From NCBI RefSeq assembly GCF_022601895.1, contig NZ_JAKVIO010000002.1, positions 62,001 to 126,000 of the forward strand: DNA of 64,000 bases, given 5' to 3'. Within the stretch, counting starts at the first letter, position 1; each line of letters begins with the position of its first letter. The notes beneath the pieces are model-generated. The model saw only the letters and a list, made by a program, of their open reading frames with translations, made no database searches and was not told where the DNA came from. The position numbers and the translations under genes are program-made. Origin of the DNA: Sphingomonas sp. LaA6.9. Lineage in GTDB: Bacteria; Pseudomonadota; Alphaproteobacteria; Sphingomonadales; Sphingomonadaceae. Below are positions 9,323-18,131 of the stretch, in pieces.

Positions 9323-9348
9323 CCTGTCGACAGGCGCGAGATCGCCTG
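9323..9348. terminator. Hairpins in convergent gap
   Basis: Between two converging genes lie a perfect 12-bp palindrome (CCTGTCGACAGG, 9323-9334) and, overlapping it, a 6-bp stem with a 6-base loop (CAGGCG / CGCCTG, 9331-9348). No T-run follows on either strand, so a terminator role is suggested by position only. Confidence 0.3.
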
Positions 9349-9372
9349 ACACCCAGCCCCACCCGACAGCGT

Positions 9373-10122
9373 TCACATATACATGCCGCCATTCACGTTG
9401 ATCTGCTGCCCGGTGATGTAGCTGGCGCCGTCCGAACAGAGGAATTCGCAGGCGGCCGCGATGTCGTCGGGCGTTCCCGGGCGCGAAATCGGGATCATCT
9501 GCGAGATCACGTCCAGCGGCGGCACTTCGCCAGTGGCCTCGCCCCGGCGCGCGAGAGGCGTGTCGACCAGTGACGGCGGGATCGTGTTGACCGTGATGCC
9601 ATGGCGCGCCAGTTCGCGCGCCAGCCCCTTGGTCAGCCCGATCACGCCGCCCTTTGCCGCCGAATAATGCGCGCGGTCCGAAGCGCCGATCTGCGCGGCA
9701 TTGGAGGAGATGGTGACGATCCTGCCCCATTTCTGCTCGACCATGTCGGGGACCGCGGGCTGAATCGTATGAAAGACGCCGGTCAGGTTCACATCGATCA
9801 TCCGCTGCCAGGTCTCGACCGACATGGTGAGGAAGTCCTGCGCCGCCGAAATGCCCGCATTCGCGATCACGATGCTGATCGGGCCAAGTGTTTTTCGGAT
9901 CCCGGCATAGGCGGCATCGACCTGCGCGCGATCGGCGACATCGACCTTCAGCGCGAGGATGTTCGCGCCCGCATCCTTCAACGCCGCGCTTTCGCGCGCC
10001 AGCGCACCTTCCTGCATGTCGAGCATCGCGACCGGATGCCCGGCTGCGGCGAAACGCTGGGCGATTCCCAGGCCCATTCCGGACGCAGCTCCGGTCACGA
10101 TAACAACGCGCTCTTTGGCCAT
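9373..10122 (-). CDS. Short-chain dehydrogenase/reductase
   Basis: A 249-residue classical SDR: TGAASGMGLGIA near residue 9, NAGIS, YSAAKGG (Y-x3-K) and a C-terminal DGASYITGQQINVNGG. I chose the ATG at 10122 (MAKERVV) because GGGGA lies 6 bases upstream; an ATG four codons earlier (10134) has no ribosome-binding site. The gene follows the P450 by 23 bp and is probably cotranscribed with it, so it may oxidise the alcohol formed by the P450. Confidence 0.88.
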   Translation of the reverse strand: MAKERVVIVTGAASGMGLGIAQRFAAAGHPVAMLDMQEGALARESAALKDAGANILALKVDVADRAQVDAAYAGIRKTLGPISIVIANAGISAAQDFLTMSVETWQRMIDVNLTGVFHTIQPAVPDMVEQKWGRIVTISSNAAQIGASDRAHYSAAKGGVIGLTKGLARELARHGITVNTIPPSLVDTPLARRGEATGEVPPLDVISQMIPISRPGTPDDIAAACEFLCSDGASYITGQQINVNGGMYM

Positions 10123-10145
10123 TATATTCCCCATGGTTGCTTCGG

Positions 10146-11417
10146 TCAGGCGGCGCGCAGCCGCAGATACAGCTCGTTCAAACCGCGGATGATGTAGCTC
10201 GGTTCATAATCGAAACGCCGATCACCGGCCGGGCCGTGCTGGTCGTCGTCGATTTCGATGGCCGATGTCTGCTCCAGCAATTGTTCGAGCATGATGCGCA
10301 CCTCGACACGCGCGAGCGGCGCGCCGATGCAGGTATGGGCTCCCCGGCCGAATGCCACATGCTCCATCGCCTTGGGGCGTCCGATCTGGAAGGCGGCGGG
10401 ATCCGCCCAACGGCTGCCGTCGCGGTTTGCAGCGCCGAGCAGGAGCACCACCTTTTTGCCCGCCGGGATTTCGGTGTCGCCGACCCGCACCGTGTGCCTG
10501 GCGAGGCGAAATGTGGCCTTGGTCGAGCCCTCGAGGCGCAGCATTTCCTCCACGAAGGGGGCGATCATGCTGCGGTCGCTGCGCAGCCTTGCCTGCAGTT
10601 CGGGCGTCTCGGCGATCGTGCGCAGTGAATTGCCCAATAGCTTGGCGCTGGTGTCCTGACCGGCGGCGAACAGAAAGACGGCCAGCTTCACCACCTCTGT
10701 CAGATCGGGCGTCGACCCGTCGGGAAACGTCGCGGTTGCCAGCTCGGACATCACATCGTCGCGCGGATTTGTGCGGCGTTCGCTCAGATACTGGAAGAAA
10801 TACTGCCCCATGAAGATCAGCGAACTGATGTCCTGACCCTGATCTCCCGCCTGGATGTCGCCCGCGGTCGGCCCCTTGGCGAGGACATCCATGAACAGAT
10901 TGCGGTCATCGGCGGGGACGCCGAGCAGATCCGCAATGACGAGCGTGACATAAGGCGCGCCAACTTCGCGGATGGCTTCGCACTGGCCCTTGGCGACCAG
11001 CTCGCCAACCATCCGCTTCCCCAGTTGCTGCATATATTCTTCATTGGCCTTGAGCCGCGAAGGAACGAACAGCCGGTTGAGCAGCGCGCGTGAATTGGAG
11101 TGCCGCGCGCCGTCATAGGAAACGATCAGGTCGGGGCCGGCCAGTGCCGCCCAATGTGCTTCGATCTGCGCGCTGACATCGTCGCCTTCGGGTTCGAAAG
11201 GGATGGGAACGAGCGGGCCGTTGACGGTGATGACCGACGAAAAATCATTGGAATTACGAAGGATCTCTACTGATTCCGCATGACCCGTCACAAAGAACAG
11301 GTCGCGTGTTTCGTCGTAATGGACGGGCCCCTTTGGGCGGATATCCTCGAAATAGGCATAGGGATCGAGGAGGACCGACCGGTCGGTGAAATAGTCGCGC
11401 GTTGCCTGGGAGGCCAT
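10146..11417 (-). CDS. Cytochrome P450
   Basis: A 423-residue soluble bacterial P450. The I-helix AGQDTS lies near residue 245, the ExxR motif is in EEMLRLEGS, and the heme-thiolate loop is FGRGAHTCIGAPLAR with Cys near 363. GGAGA is 7 bases before the ATG. Upstream is a good promoter whose -10 is overlapped by a palindrome also found at the P450/TetR junction at 40.2 kb. With the SDR behind it this forms a two-gene hydroxylation/oxidation unit. Electrons would have to come from a ferredoxin elsewhere (19.7 or 57.9 kb are candidates). Confidence 0.93.
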   Translation of the reverse strand: MASQATRDYFTDRSVLLDPYAYFEDIRPKGPVHYDETRDLFFVTGHAESVEILRNSNDFSSVITVNGPLVPIPFEPEGDDVSAQIEAHWAALAGPDLIVSYDGARHSNSRALLNRLFVPSRLKANEEYMQQLGKRMVGELVAKGQCEAIREVGAPYVTLVIADLLGVPADDRNLFMDVLAKGPTAGDIQAGDQGQDISSLIFMGQYFFQYLSERRTNPRDDVMSELATATFPDGSTPDLTEVVKLAVFLFAAGQDTSAKLLGNSLRTIAETPELQARLRSDRSMIAPFVEEMLRLEGSTKATFRLARHTVRVGDTEIPAGKKVVLLLGAANRDGSRWADPAAFQIGRPKAMEHVAFGRGAHTCIGAPLARVEVRIMLEQLLEQTSAIEIDDDQHGPAGDRRFDYEPSYIIRGLNELYLRLRAA

Positions 11418-11431
11418 CCCGATTCTCCAGT

Positions 11432-11454
11432 TTATGATCTATTGTGTATCATAA
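11432..11454. promoter_or_regulatory. Operator-like palindrome, copy 1 of a two-site regulon
   Basis: Left half TTATGATCTAT, centre T, right half GTGTATCATAA. The right half is identical over 11 bp to the perfect palindrome at 40244-40266, and 19 of 23 positions match overall. It covers the -10 box of the P450 promoter on the minus strand, which is a repressor position. The likely binder is the TetR protein at 40271-40834. Confidence 0.7.
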
Positions 11455-11475
11455 ATTGAGGCCCCTGCTTGTCAA
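11448..11475 (-). promoter_or_regulatory. Sigma70-type promoter for P450-SDR unit
   Basis: On the minus strand, TTGACA (11475-11470), a 16-bp spacer and TATGAT (11453-11448) lie 31 bp upstream of the P450 start. The -10 box is inside the palindromic operator, so repressor binding would block polymerase. Confidence 0.6.
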
Positions 11476-11482
11476 TCTGGGT

Positions 11483-12403
11483 TCACGCCAATCTGGGTTT
11501 GATCTCCTCGATCACCCATTGCGCGTAATCCTCATATTCGGCGATGTCGCGGACCGCGGGGATGGGGACCGAACTCATCGTCACGCCCAGTTCGCTGAAC
11601 CAGCCGAGCCGGTCGACGATCTCGGGCGCGGTCATGCCGGGCCGCGCCTTGGGATCGTCGATAACCTTGTGCCCTTCGCCGACGCGGCTCGTGGCAAAGC
11701 CGTACATCACGTCGAACGGACGGCCGTCATAGCCGGGTTGCGACTTGATGAAATCGATCCGTGCCGGGATGTCCTCGGGCCTGGTGAGATAGGGCCACCA
11801 GCCGCTGGCGAAGCGCGCGGCGCGCCTGAGCACCGCATCGGCTTCACCACCCATCCAGATCGGCAGATGCGGCTTCTGCACAGGCCTCGGTGCGAAGGCG
11901 ACGTCGCGGAAGGATACGAATTCGCCTTCGAACACCGGATCGTCGGTGGTCCAGAGCTCGACGATCGCCGCCAGATATTCGTCGCACAGCCGGCCGCGCT
12001 GGTGGAAGGGGACGTCCAGCAGGTCGAATTCCTCCTCCAGCCAGCCGGCTCCGAAGGTCACCATCGCGCGGCCGCTCGACATCCAGTCGAGTGTCGAAAG
12101 TGCCTTGGCGGTGATTACGGGATGCTGGAGCGGCAGGATCGCGATCGACGAATTGATGCGGATGGGCTCGGTCGCGCCGGCATAATAGCCCATCGCGGCA
12201 TAGGCGTGGAAATGATGCGGCCCCGAAAGGTCGACATGCGATTTGGGGATCAGGAAATGTTCGGGCACGCTGATCATGTCATAGTCAAGCCGGTCGGCGA
12301 GCTTTGCCAGCCGCGTCTGGTCCGCGCCGGTCATCGCGAGCTCCCAGGGCTGCATCGTGGCCTTGAGCTCTATGAGGCGCGGCATGCCGAAAGCGAACTT
12401 CAT
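11483..12403 (-). CDS. LLM-class (luciferase-like, F420-type) oxidoreductase
   Basis: A 306-residue TIM-barrel protein of the luciferase-like monooxygenase superfamily. It has DYDMISVPEHF near the N-terminus, NSSIAILPLQHPVITAKALSTLD in the central barrel, FGAGWLEEEF, and PIWMGGEADAVLRRAARFASGWWP near residue 190. These fit the F420-dependent branch better than FMN luciferases, but cofactor choice cannot be settled from sequence. GGGAGGT precedes the ATG. It is the last gene of the operon running from the amidohydrolase at 17.5 kb. F420 biosynthesis genes at 47-52 kb make F420 use plausible. Confidence 0.85.
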   Translation of the reverse strand: MKFAFGMPRLIELKATMQPWELAMTGADQTRLAKLADRLDYDMISVPEHFLIPKSHVDLSGPHHFHAYAAMGYYAGATEPIRINSSIAILPLQHPVITAKALSTLDWMSSGRAMVTFGAGWLEEEFDLLDVPFHQRGRLCDEYLAAIVELWTTDDPVFEGEFVSFRDVAFAPRPVQKPHLPIWMGGEADAVLRRAARFASGWWPYLTRPEDIPARIDFIKSQPGYDGRPFDVMYGFATSRVGEGHKVIDDPKARPGMTAPEIVDRLGWFSELGVTMSSVPIPAVRDIAEYEDYAQWVIEEIKPRLA

Positions 12404-12473
12404 GGGACCTCCCAGGGCTTTTGACGCAGCCTAACCCAAGGCGGGCGTACGGAGTTCTGTTTGTTGCCGGGTT

Positions 12474-13685
12474 TCAGTCGACTATCGCGCGGGCGATCAG
12501 CTCGTCGAGCCTGTCCTGCGAAAGTCCCAGGATTTCGCGATAGACATGATCGTTATGCTCGCCGAGCAGCGGTGCGCCACGTTCGATCGTCGCCTCGTCG
12601 GGGGACATGCGCCAGCCGGGACCGATGACGGGGCGGGTCTCGCCGCGCGCGTCGGTCACCATGCGATAAGCACCGCTGGCCCAGAGAAAATCGTCGCTCA
12701 CCAGATCAAGCGACGACATGCTCCTGAAGGCGGGGACGCCCGCTGCACGCAGCGTTTCGGCGAGCCCGGACGCCTCGTGGCCGGCCGTGAGTTCCGCCAG
12801 CGCGGTGTCGAGCGCAGCGCGATTGGCCAGCCGCGCCGACAGTTCCGCAAAGCGTGTATCGCCGACCAGCGCCCCGGCGCCCAGCACGCGGCCTAGCGCC
12901 TGCCACTCATCTTCGCTCGCCACCGCAATGCTCAGCCATTCGCCGCCAGCGCAGGGATAGCAGCCATGCGGTGCCATGTCTGGATGCGCGTTGCCGTCAG
13001 CCTGCGGCGCCACGCCCGTCATGGCATGCGCGAACAGGCTGTCGCCGACCATCGAGGAAAGCGTTTCCACCGCGGACACGTCGACGAACTGGCCTTCTCC
13101 AGTACTGGCGCGGTGATGAAGCGCGGCGATCGCGGCGAAGGCGGCGGACGCCCCCACGGTCGAGTCACCGTAGCGGATATTCATGCCGCGGGGCGTCTCG
13201 CCTTCATGGCCGACCAGATAGCTGAGGCCGCCCAGCGCCGCGAAACACGGGGCATAGCCCGTCTGATAGCCGAGCGGCCCGTCGGTCCCGTACATCTTGA
13301 CCGAGACCTGAATGATGTCGGGCCTGATCGCCCTTACATCCTCATAGCCAAGCCCGAGCCGCTCCATCGCGCCGGGGCGCAGATTGTCGATCACGATGTC
13401 CGACTTTGCGATCATGTCCCTGAGCAGCGCCATGCCTTCGTCGGACTTCATATTGACCTGGACGCTCTGCACCTCCTGATTGATGCTGAGGAAATAGGGT
13501 GCGCTGTTGATGTCGACGCCGCCATAGGCGCGCATCTCGTCCAGGTTGGACCTGCTTTCGACCTTGATCACCTCGGCGCCGAGAAAGGCGAGCAGCTTGC
13601 CAGCATAGGGGCCCGCCCAGACCTTTGTGATCTCGAGCACGCGCACGCCCGCGAGCGGCCCGCCGCGTTGGGGAAGGAGCGTCAT
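12474..13685 (-). CDS. Class III (CaiB/BaiF) CoA-transferase
   Basis: A 403-residue CoA-transferase family III protein: PLAGVRVLEITKVWAGPYAGKLLAFLGAEVIKVE at the N-terminus and GEGQFVDVSAVETLSS near residue 190. At the position of the nucleophilic Asp there is a Glu (VDVSAVE), common in this family. AAGGAG precedes the ATG at 13685, which overlaps the stop of the neighbouring, related CoA-transferase by 4 bp. It probably moves CoA between carboxylic acids in the catabolic pathway. The pair could be hetero-oligomeric. Confidence 0.88.
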   Translation of the reverse strand: MTLLPQRGGPLAGVRVLEITKVWAGPYAGKLLAFLGAEVIKVESRSNLDEMRAYGGVDINSAPYFLSINQEVQSVQVNMKSDEGMALLRDMIAKSDIVIDNLRPGAMERLGLGYEDVRAIRPDIIQVSVKMYGTDGPLGYQTGYAPCFAALGGLSYLVGHEGETPRGMNIRYGDSTVGASAAFAAIAALHHRASTGEGQFVDVSAVETLSSMVGDSLFAHAMTGVAPQADGNAHPDMAPHGCYPCAGGEWLSIAVASEDEWQALGRVLGAGALVGDTRFAELSARLANRAALDTALAELTAGHEASGLAETLRAAGVPAFRSMSSLDLVSDDFLWASGAYRMVTDARGETRPVIGPGWRMSPDEATIERGAPLLGEHNDHVYREILGLSQDRLDELIARAIVD

Positions 13686-14805
13686 GCCAACTCCTTCTGA
13701 TCGCCGCCGAGCGCGGGGGCGGGGGAGGCGAGCCGGACGGGCGAGGCGCTCATGCGATAGGGCACGGTCGGATAGGCGACGCCATCCAGAGTCTGGAAAT
13801 AGCCGCGATGTTGATATTGCGGATTGTCGGGCAGGTCGGCTGCCGTATTCACCTGCACCAGCGCCACGCCGAGCTTCTGAGCCGCTTCGGCCACGGCGTT
13901 CTTCTCCTGAGCCGCTATCCAGCCGGTAAAGCCGGCGCGGAACTCGGAGACGCGGTCGCCGGTGCAGTGGAATTCCAGCCAGTCTTCGGGAAAGGCGGTC
14001 GTCCACTCGGGCTCGCCCATCAAACGGCACAGGCCTTTCCAGTGCGCGCGCGTCGTCATGACGAGGAACACGTGCCCGTCAGCGCACGCGAAGGTCGCGC
14101 CCGGACCACCCATGTCATAGCGTGTCCGCTCGGGGCCGGCATCGGCTTCCCCCGCGAGGATGCGGCCGAGCACGCAGTCGGTGCGCGACAACTGGACCGC
14201 GATTTCGCTGATGTCGATGAACTGGCCCAGGCCCGTTTGCCGCTTGCGCCAGAGCGAGGCGGAAACGCACAGCGCCGCCTCGAGCCCCGCCTCATAATCG
14301 CTCATGAAGCGCCCCGCGCCCTTCAGCGGCGGCTTGTCGGGGGTGTCTCGCTCGGCGTATGATAGCCCCATCCACCCGCGTTCATCACATTGAGTGGCCG
14401 CGCGATCTGCCACTCGACAGGCGCGTCCTGGCCAAAGGGCGTGATCGCGCAGTGGACAAGGTGGGGATGATCTGCGGCGATCCGCTGACGGTCCAGCCCG
14501 TGCGCCTCAGCCCGGACCGGCGTGTGATCGTCGATCAGCGCATCAGCCTTTACTAACAGCCGGTCGAGCACCGCGCGGTCGGCCGCCCGCTCAAGGTCGA
14601 GCACCACCGACTTCTTGTTGGTGTTGAGATACTGGAACAGCGTGCTTTCGCCATCTACAAACGGTCCCATGGCGCGCGTCGGCGCACCTCCCGGGCGTTC
14701 GACCTTGATCACTTCCGCGCCGAAGTCGGCGAGAAGTTTTGACGCATATTCGCCCGCGACCCGCTCGGCGATTTCGATGATCTTGAATCCGGCAAGTGCG
14801 GTCAT
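13682..14805 (-). pseudogene. Class III CoA-transferase, frameshifted at a C5 run
   Basis: Two overlapping frames give the two halves of one CaiB/BaiF protein. The first half (ATG at 14805, MTALAGFKIIEIAERVAGEYAS...) runs to YHTPSETPP and then stops at 14323. The second half continues in another frame with DKPPLKGAGRFMSDYEAGLEAALC to a stop at 13682. They join at a run of five G on the plus strand (14339-14343); a sixth base would restore TPPDKPPLKG and a product of about 374 residues. This is either a real inactivating mutation or a homopolymer sequencing error. At the nucleophile position the second half reads DISEIAVQ (Ala), so the subunit may be non-catalytic even if intact. Confidence 0.8.
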
Positions 14806-14811
14806 CGTGGT

Positions 14812-16233
14812 TCAGCGCGCCACCGCCGAGCCAGGTTTCAACGGCTCCATCGCCATATATTTGTCCACCGCGCGCTCGAAATGGCGGATGCGGATTTCCT
14901 GATAATTGCCAAGCGTCAGTCCACGCTTGGCGCTGGCCTCGATGCCTTCCTGCTGCAGGAAGAGGTTGTCGGTGTCCTGATCGAGGATCTTGCCAAAGCC
15001 CGGGTCCATGCCCTCGGCTTCGGTGAAGGACTGCTCGTCGCTCAGGATCACCACTTCCGCGGGATCGGGGCGCCTTCCATCTTTCGGCACGGGGCGCATG
15101 AACATCACCTCGTAGATGCAGCGCCTGTGGTTCCTCGGGTCGGGACGGAAGCGATAGACCATCGGCAGCGAAATGCCCGGGAACAGATAGCAGCTCGGGA
15201 AGATCGTGTAGGAGAAGCAGTCGAGCATTTCGGAGTCGGACACCGACGAGAGGTCGCTCCCCGTCGCCTGTTCGAACATGCCGCGGAACATGTCCGCCAT
15301 GGCCTGCCGCGCGGTGCCATCGCCGACAGAGGGGCGATCGTCCGACAGCATCGTACCGTCGCCGACGGTGAACTGGTCGAGAATATCCTGCTCGCTGTAC
15401 TTGCCCTCCAGATGCGGACTGGCGACGCCCAGCGGCGAGATGAAGCGGTTCACATGCTCGCCATAGACATCGTACTGCGAGTTGGCGTCGGCATTGGACG
15501 GCGCCACCTGCGGATGCGTCACGATCACGTGATAGGCCTCCATGAAGGCCTCGACCGTCAGTTTCCAGTTGGCGGGAAAGCTCTTCTGGACATGGACGTG
15601 GACATAGCGATCCTCGAGCCTCCATTCCCTGATATGCGCGAGTGCCTGCGGGCCGATATAGTCTTCAAGCGAAGGCGCGTCGGGGTCCATGTTGATCCAG
15701 ACGAACCCGCCAAGCAGTGCGACGCGCGCCTCGGGCAGGCTGAACTTTTCCTTGTCGACATGCGGGAAGTCCCAGGGGCAGGTCATCTGCTTCAGCGTGC
15801 CGTCGACATTCCAGCTCCAGCCATGGAAGCTGCACTTGAATTCGCTCGCGCCGCCTTCACTTCCCGAAGCACGCAGCTTGGTGCCGCGGTGAAGGCAGGC
15901 GTTGTAATAGGCGCGGATGTCGTTTTCCGCGACGCGCGTGATGATGAAGCTGTACTGGCCGATGTCATAGACGTGATAGTCGCCGACTTCGGGGATATGC
16001 TCCTCGCGGCACGCGAACTGCCAGGTCCGCGTCCAGAGCCGTTCGAACTCCGCTTTCGCGAATTCGGGCGAGACGTAGCGATCGGTCGAAACGTCCTCGC
16101 TACCCAGAAACTCGTAGGATTCCGAACGCACCCAGCCGGGCGCGGCCACCTTGTCGCGCTCGATGATGTCCTGCGTGCTGATCGCCGGGCACCGCGCCTC
16201 TCCGGGCTGGAGCTTGCCGGTATCAATGTTCAT
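14812..16233 (-). CDS. Rieske non-heme iron oxygenase, alpha subunit
   Basis: A 473-residue terminal oxygenase subunit. The Rieske centre is C113-x-H115 (CLH) and C134-x2-H137 (CSFH). The mononuclear iron site includes H235-x4-H240 (AYHVIVTH). The ATG at 16233 is 8 bases after GGAGA and overlaps the amidohydrolase stop by 11 bp. No small beta subunit or reductase is nearby, which is common for monooxygenase-type and orphan alpha subunits in sphingomonads. The operon suggests hydroxylation of a substrate before or after the hydrolysis and CoA-transfer steps. Confidence 0.92.
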   Translation of the reverse strand: MNIDTGKLQPGEARCPAISTQDIIERDKVAAPGWVRSESYEFLGSEDVSTDRYVSPEFAKAEFERLWTRTWQFACREEHIPEVGDYHVYDIGQYSFIITRVAENDIRAYYNACLHRGTKLRASGSEGGASEFKCSFHGWSWNVDGTLKQMTCPWDFPHVDKEKFSLPEARVALLGGFVWINMDPDAPSLEDYIGPQALAHIREWRLEDRYVHVHVQKSFPANWKLTVEAFMEAYHVIVTHPQVAPSNADANSQYDVYGEHVNRFISPLGVASPHLEGKYSEQDILDQFTVGDGTMLSDDRPSVGDGTARQAMADMFRGMFEQATGSDLSSVSDSEMLDCFSYTIFPSCYLFPGISLPMVYRFRPDPRNHRRCIYEVMFMRPVPKDGRRPDPAEVVILSDEQSFTEAEGMDPGFGKILDQDTDNLFLQQEGIEASAKRGLTLGNYQEIRIRHFERAVDKYMAMEPLKPGSAVAR

Positions 16234-17503
16234 GAATGGTCTCCGCAAGTGTGAGAGCGGGCGAGATGCTGTGAATCGCGCCGTCCTTCATGACCATCGC
16301 GAGCCGGGCCCTGTCGGTCATGATCGTGATATCTTCGAGCGGATCGCCGTCGATGAGCAGTATGTCCGCAAGCATTCCGGGCTGAAGCGTGCCGAGATCG
16401 CCTTCGTCGCGCATCGCGAGCCCGCCGTTGCGTGTCGCGCAGATCAGCGCCTCCGCTGGCGAATAGCCGTAATAGTCGACGAAGAATTTGAGATCGCGCG
16501 CATTGGTGCCCTGTCGGCTCCACGCAAAGCCGTAATCGCCGCCGATCAGGTGCCGGATGCCGCGCTTCCTGAGTTCGGTATGCGTCTTCACCGATTCATC
16601 GAGCAGACCCGGAATCCCCATATAGCCGCCGATTTCGGGCGTCAGGCCGTTGGCGGACGCTTCCCCGCTGACGATGGTGTGGAACAGGCTGACCGTGGGC
16701 ACGACGAACATGTGGTCCTTCGCTGCTTCCATCATGTCGAGCAGTTCCTCATCGGCATATTCGACATGGAACAGCCCGTCGACGCCCGCCTCAAGGCACG
16801 CCTTGGAACCGCCGATCGAGCGCGTATGCGCGTTGACCTTGCGCCCATACGCATGTGCGGTCTCGACCGCCATGCGGATTTCCGCGAGACTCATCGGCGT
16901 GGTGTGCGCGGGGGTGCTCGGGTAGAAAGGGTCTCCCGAGACGTCGAGCTTGATATTGTCGCAACCCTCGCGGCAGGCAAAGCGCACCGCCTTTCGCATT
17001 TCCTCGGGGCCGTCGACGATCACCGATGGGCCTATACGCGGATTATGCTCCCGGCTTTCGTCGCCCATCGCACCCGTCACGCTGATCTCGAGCGAGCCTG
17101 CGCGGATGCGCGGGCCGGGTAGACGCCCGGCATTGACCTCGTTGCGCACCGCAACGCCCAGTCGCAGCTTGGCTTCCGACGCGCCATAGGCACTGGTGAA
17201 GCCCGCATCGATCAGCGCCTTCGCCCCGCGCGCCGCCGCGAAAACTTGCTCTTCGGGAGAGGGCGTGATCAGGTCTTCGGTGGCTGTGACCGCCTCGAAC
17301 GAAAGATGCGTGTGGCCCTCGGTCATTCCCGGCATCAGGAATTTGCCGTCAGCCTCGATCACGACATCGGCGGCTGCGCGTTCGCCCGCACCCGTCGGCG
17401 TGACCGAAGCGATGCGGTGGCCATCGACCAGAAGGTCGCCCGCAAAAGGCGCGGCGCCCGTCGCGTCCCATATCGTCGCATTGCAGATTAAAGTCGTCGC
17501 CAC
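16223..17503 (-). CDS. Metal-dependent amidohydrolase (imidazolonepropionase-like)
   Basis: A 426-residue protein with amidohydrolase-superfamily ligands in order: GHTHL (H-x-H) after an N-terminal beta-sandwich segment, DNIKLDVSG (candidate bridging Lys), NAHTRS, FHVEYAD and GGDYGFAW (Asp). It probably hydrolyses an amide, lactam or ester bond in the cytoplasm. I start it at GTG 17503, preceded by GAGAGG; a GTG at 17518 is possible but poorly placed. It heads the minus-strand operon amidohydrolase-Rieske oxygenase-two CoA-transferases-LLM oxidoreductase. Confidence 0.85.
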   Translation of the reverse strand: MATTLICNATIWDATGAAPFAGDLLVDGHRIASVTPTGAGERAAADVVIEADGKFLMPGMTEGHTHLSFEAVTATEDLITPSPEEQVFAAARGAKALIDAGFTSAYGASEAKLRLGVAVRNEVNAGRLPGPRIRAGSLEISVTGAMGDESREHNPRIGPSVIVDGPEEMRKAVRFACREGCDNIKLDVSGDPFYPSTPAHTTPMSLAEIRMAVETAHAYGRKVNAHTRSIGGSKACLEAGVDGLFHVEYADEELLDMMEAAKDHMFVVPTVSLFHTIVSGEASANGLTPEIGGYMGIPGLLDESVKTHTELRKRGIRHLIGGDYGFAWSRQGTNARDLKFFVDYYGYSPAEALICATRNGGLAMRDEGDLGTLQPGMLADILLIDGDPLEDITIMTDRARLAMVMKDGAIHSISPALTLAETIHEH

Positions 17504-17633
17504 CGCGCAGCCTCTCACGCCTTTGTTGGCGCAAGACTAGGCTGGCCGGCCGGTTAGCCAAATGACTGGCACGGAATGGGGGGTTAGCTGTAGCGGCTAG
17601 CCTGCGGGCGGTTATGACGCCGTCGATCCAGTA

Positions 17634-17770
17634 TGAATCGAAGTTCGTTTCGTCATCGTCTCCCCGGGCTTGTCCCGGGGTCCCGCTTCCTTTCACGTAC
17701 GGACTGAAGAAAAGTGGGATCCCGGGTCAAGCCCGGGATGACGAAATCAATGTGGCGAACTTCGGATTCA
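17634..17770. repeat. Composite intergenic palindrome (REP/MITE-like)
   Basis: Outer arms TGAATC...AAGTTCG (from 17634) and CGAACTTCGGATTCA (to 17770) enclose TTTCGTCATC / GATGACGAAA and inner GC-rich arms (CCCCGGGCTTGTCCCGGGG near 17662 and CCCGGGTCAAGCCCGGG near 17721). The whole unit can fold back on itself. Such CCCGGG-core palindromes are common between genes in sphingomonads. It sits between the amidohydrolase operon start and the EthD gene stop. Confidence 0.75.
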
Positions 17771-17775
17771 GGTGA

Positions 17776-18117
17776 CTAGGCGATTTCGGTCTCGCACTCC
17801 GTGACCGCACAGAAGCGCGACCTGGCGCGGTCAAAGACATTTTCCTCGTCCGCGATCACGTCGGCAGGCATCGCATCCCTCGAAAGCGTGTCGATCACGA
17901 TGTCGAGCGTGGCGCGGTCCCTGAACCACAGCTCGGTGATCACGTCGAAGTCCAGCTCGGGCAGTCCAGGTCTGTGCTCGACATAGCGGCGGACATAGCG
18001 CTCCACGCCGGCCATGTACTTCATGCACAGCGGCACATGCTGCTCCTCATAATAGGCGCGGAACGCGTCCGCGCTCATACCCGGCTTGCGCTTGAGGAAG
18101 AGGAGCAGCCTGTGCAT
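17776..18117 (-). CDS. EthD-family small protein
   Basis: A 113-residue protein with a ferredoxin-like alpha+beta fold typical of EthD: LLLFLKRKPGMSADAFRAYYEEQHVPL, then a central RRYVEH and FDVITELWFRD. EthD proteins accompany oxygenase systems (first noted with ether-degrading P450), but their function is unclear; some act as dehydratases or monooxygenase-like helpers. It lies 14 bp behind the Rieske oxygenase at 18132 and is cotranscribed with it. A GAGG is present upstream of the ATG. Confidence 0.8.
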   Translation of the reverse strand: MHRLLLFLKRKPGMSADAFRAYYEEQHVPLCMKYMAGVERYVRRYVEHRPGLPELDFDVITELWFRDRATLDIVIDTLSRDAMPADVIADEENVFDRARSRFCAVTECETEIA

Positions 18118-18131
18118 GTCCGCGCTGCGCC

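Noticed and set aside
14323-14805. Treating the 160-residue N-terminal half as an independent small CoA-transferase
   Set aside because: It ends exactly where the family sequence continues in another frame at a C5 run, so a frameshift explains both pieces better.
17634-17770. CRISPR array or tRNA-like structure
   Set aside because: The region has only one inverted unit, with no regularly spaced direct repeats and no cloverleaf; it is a composite palindrome.
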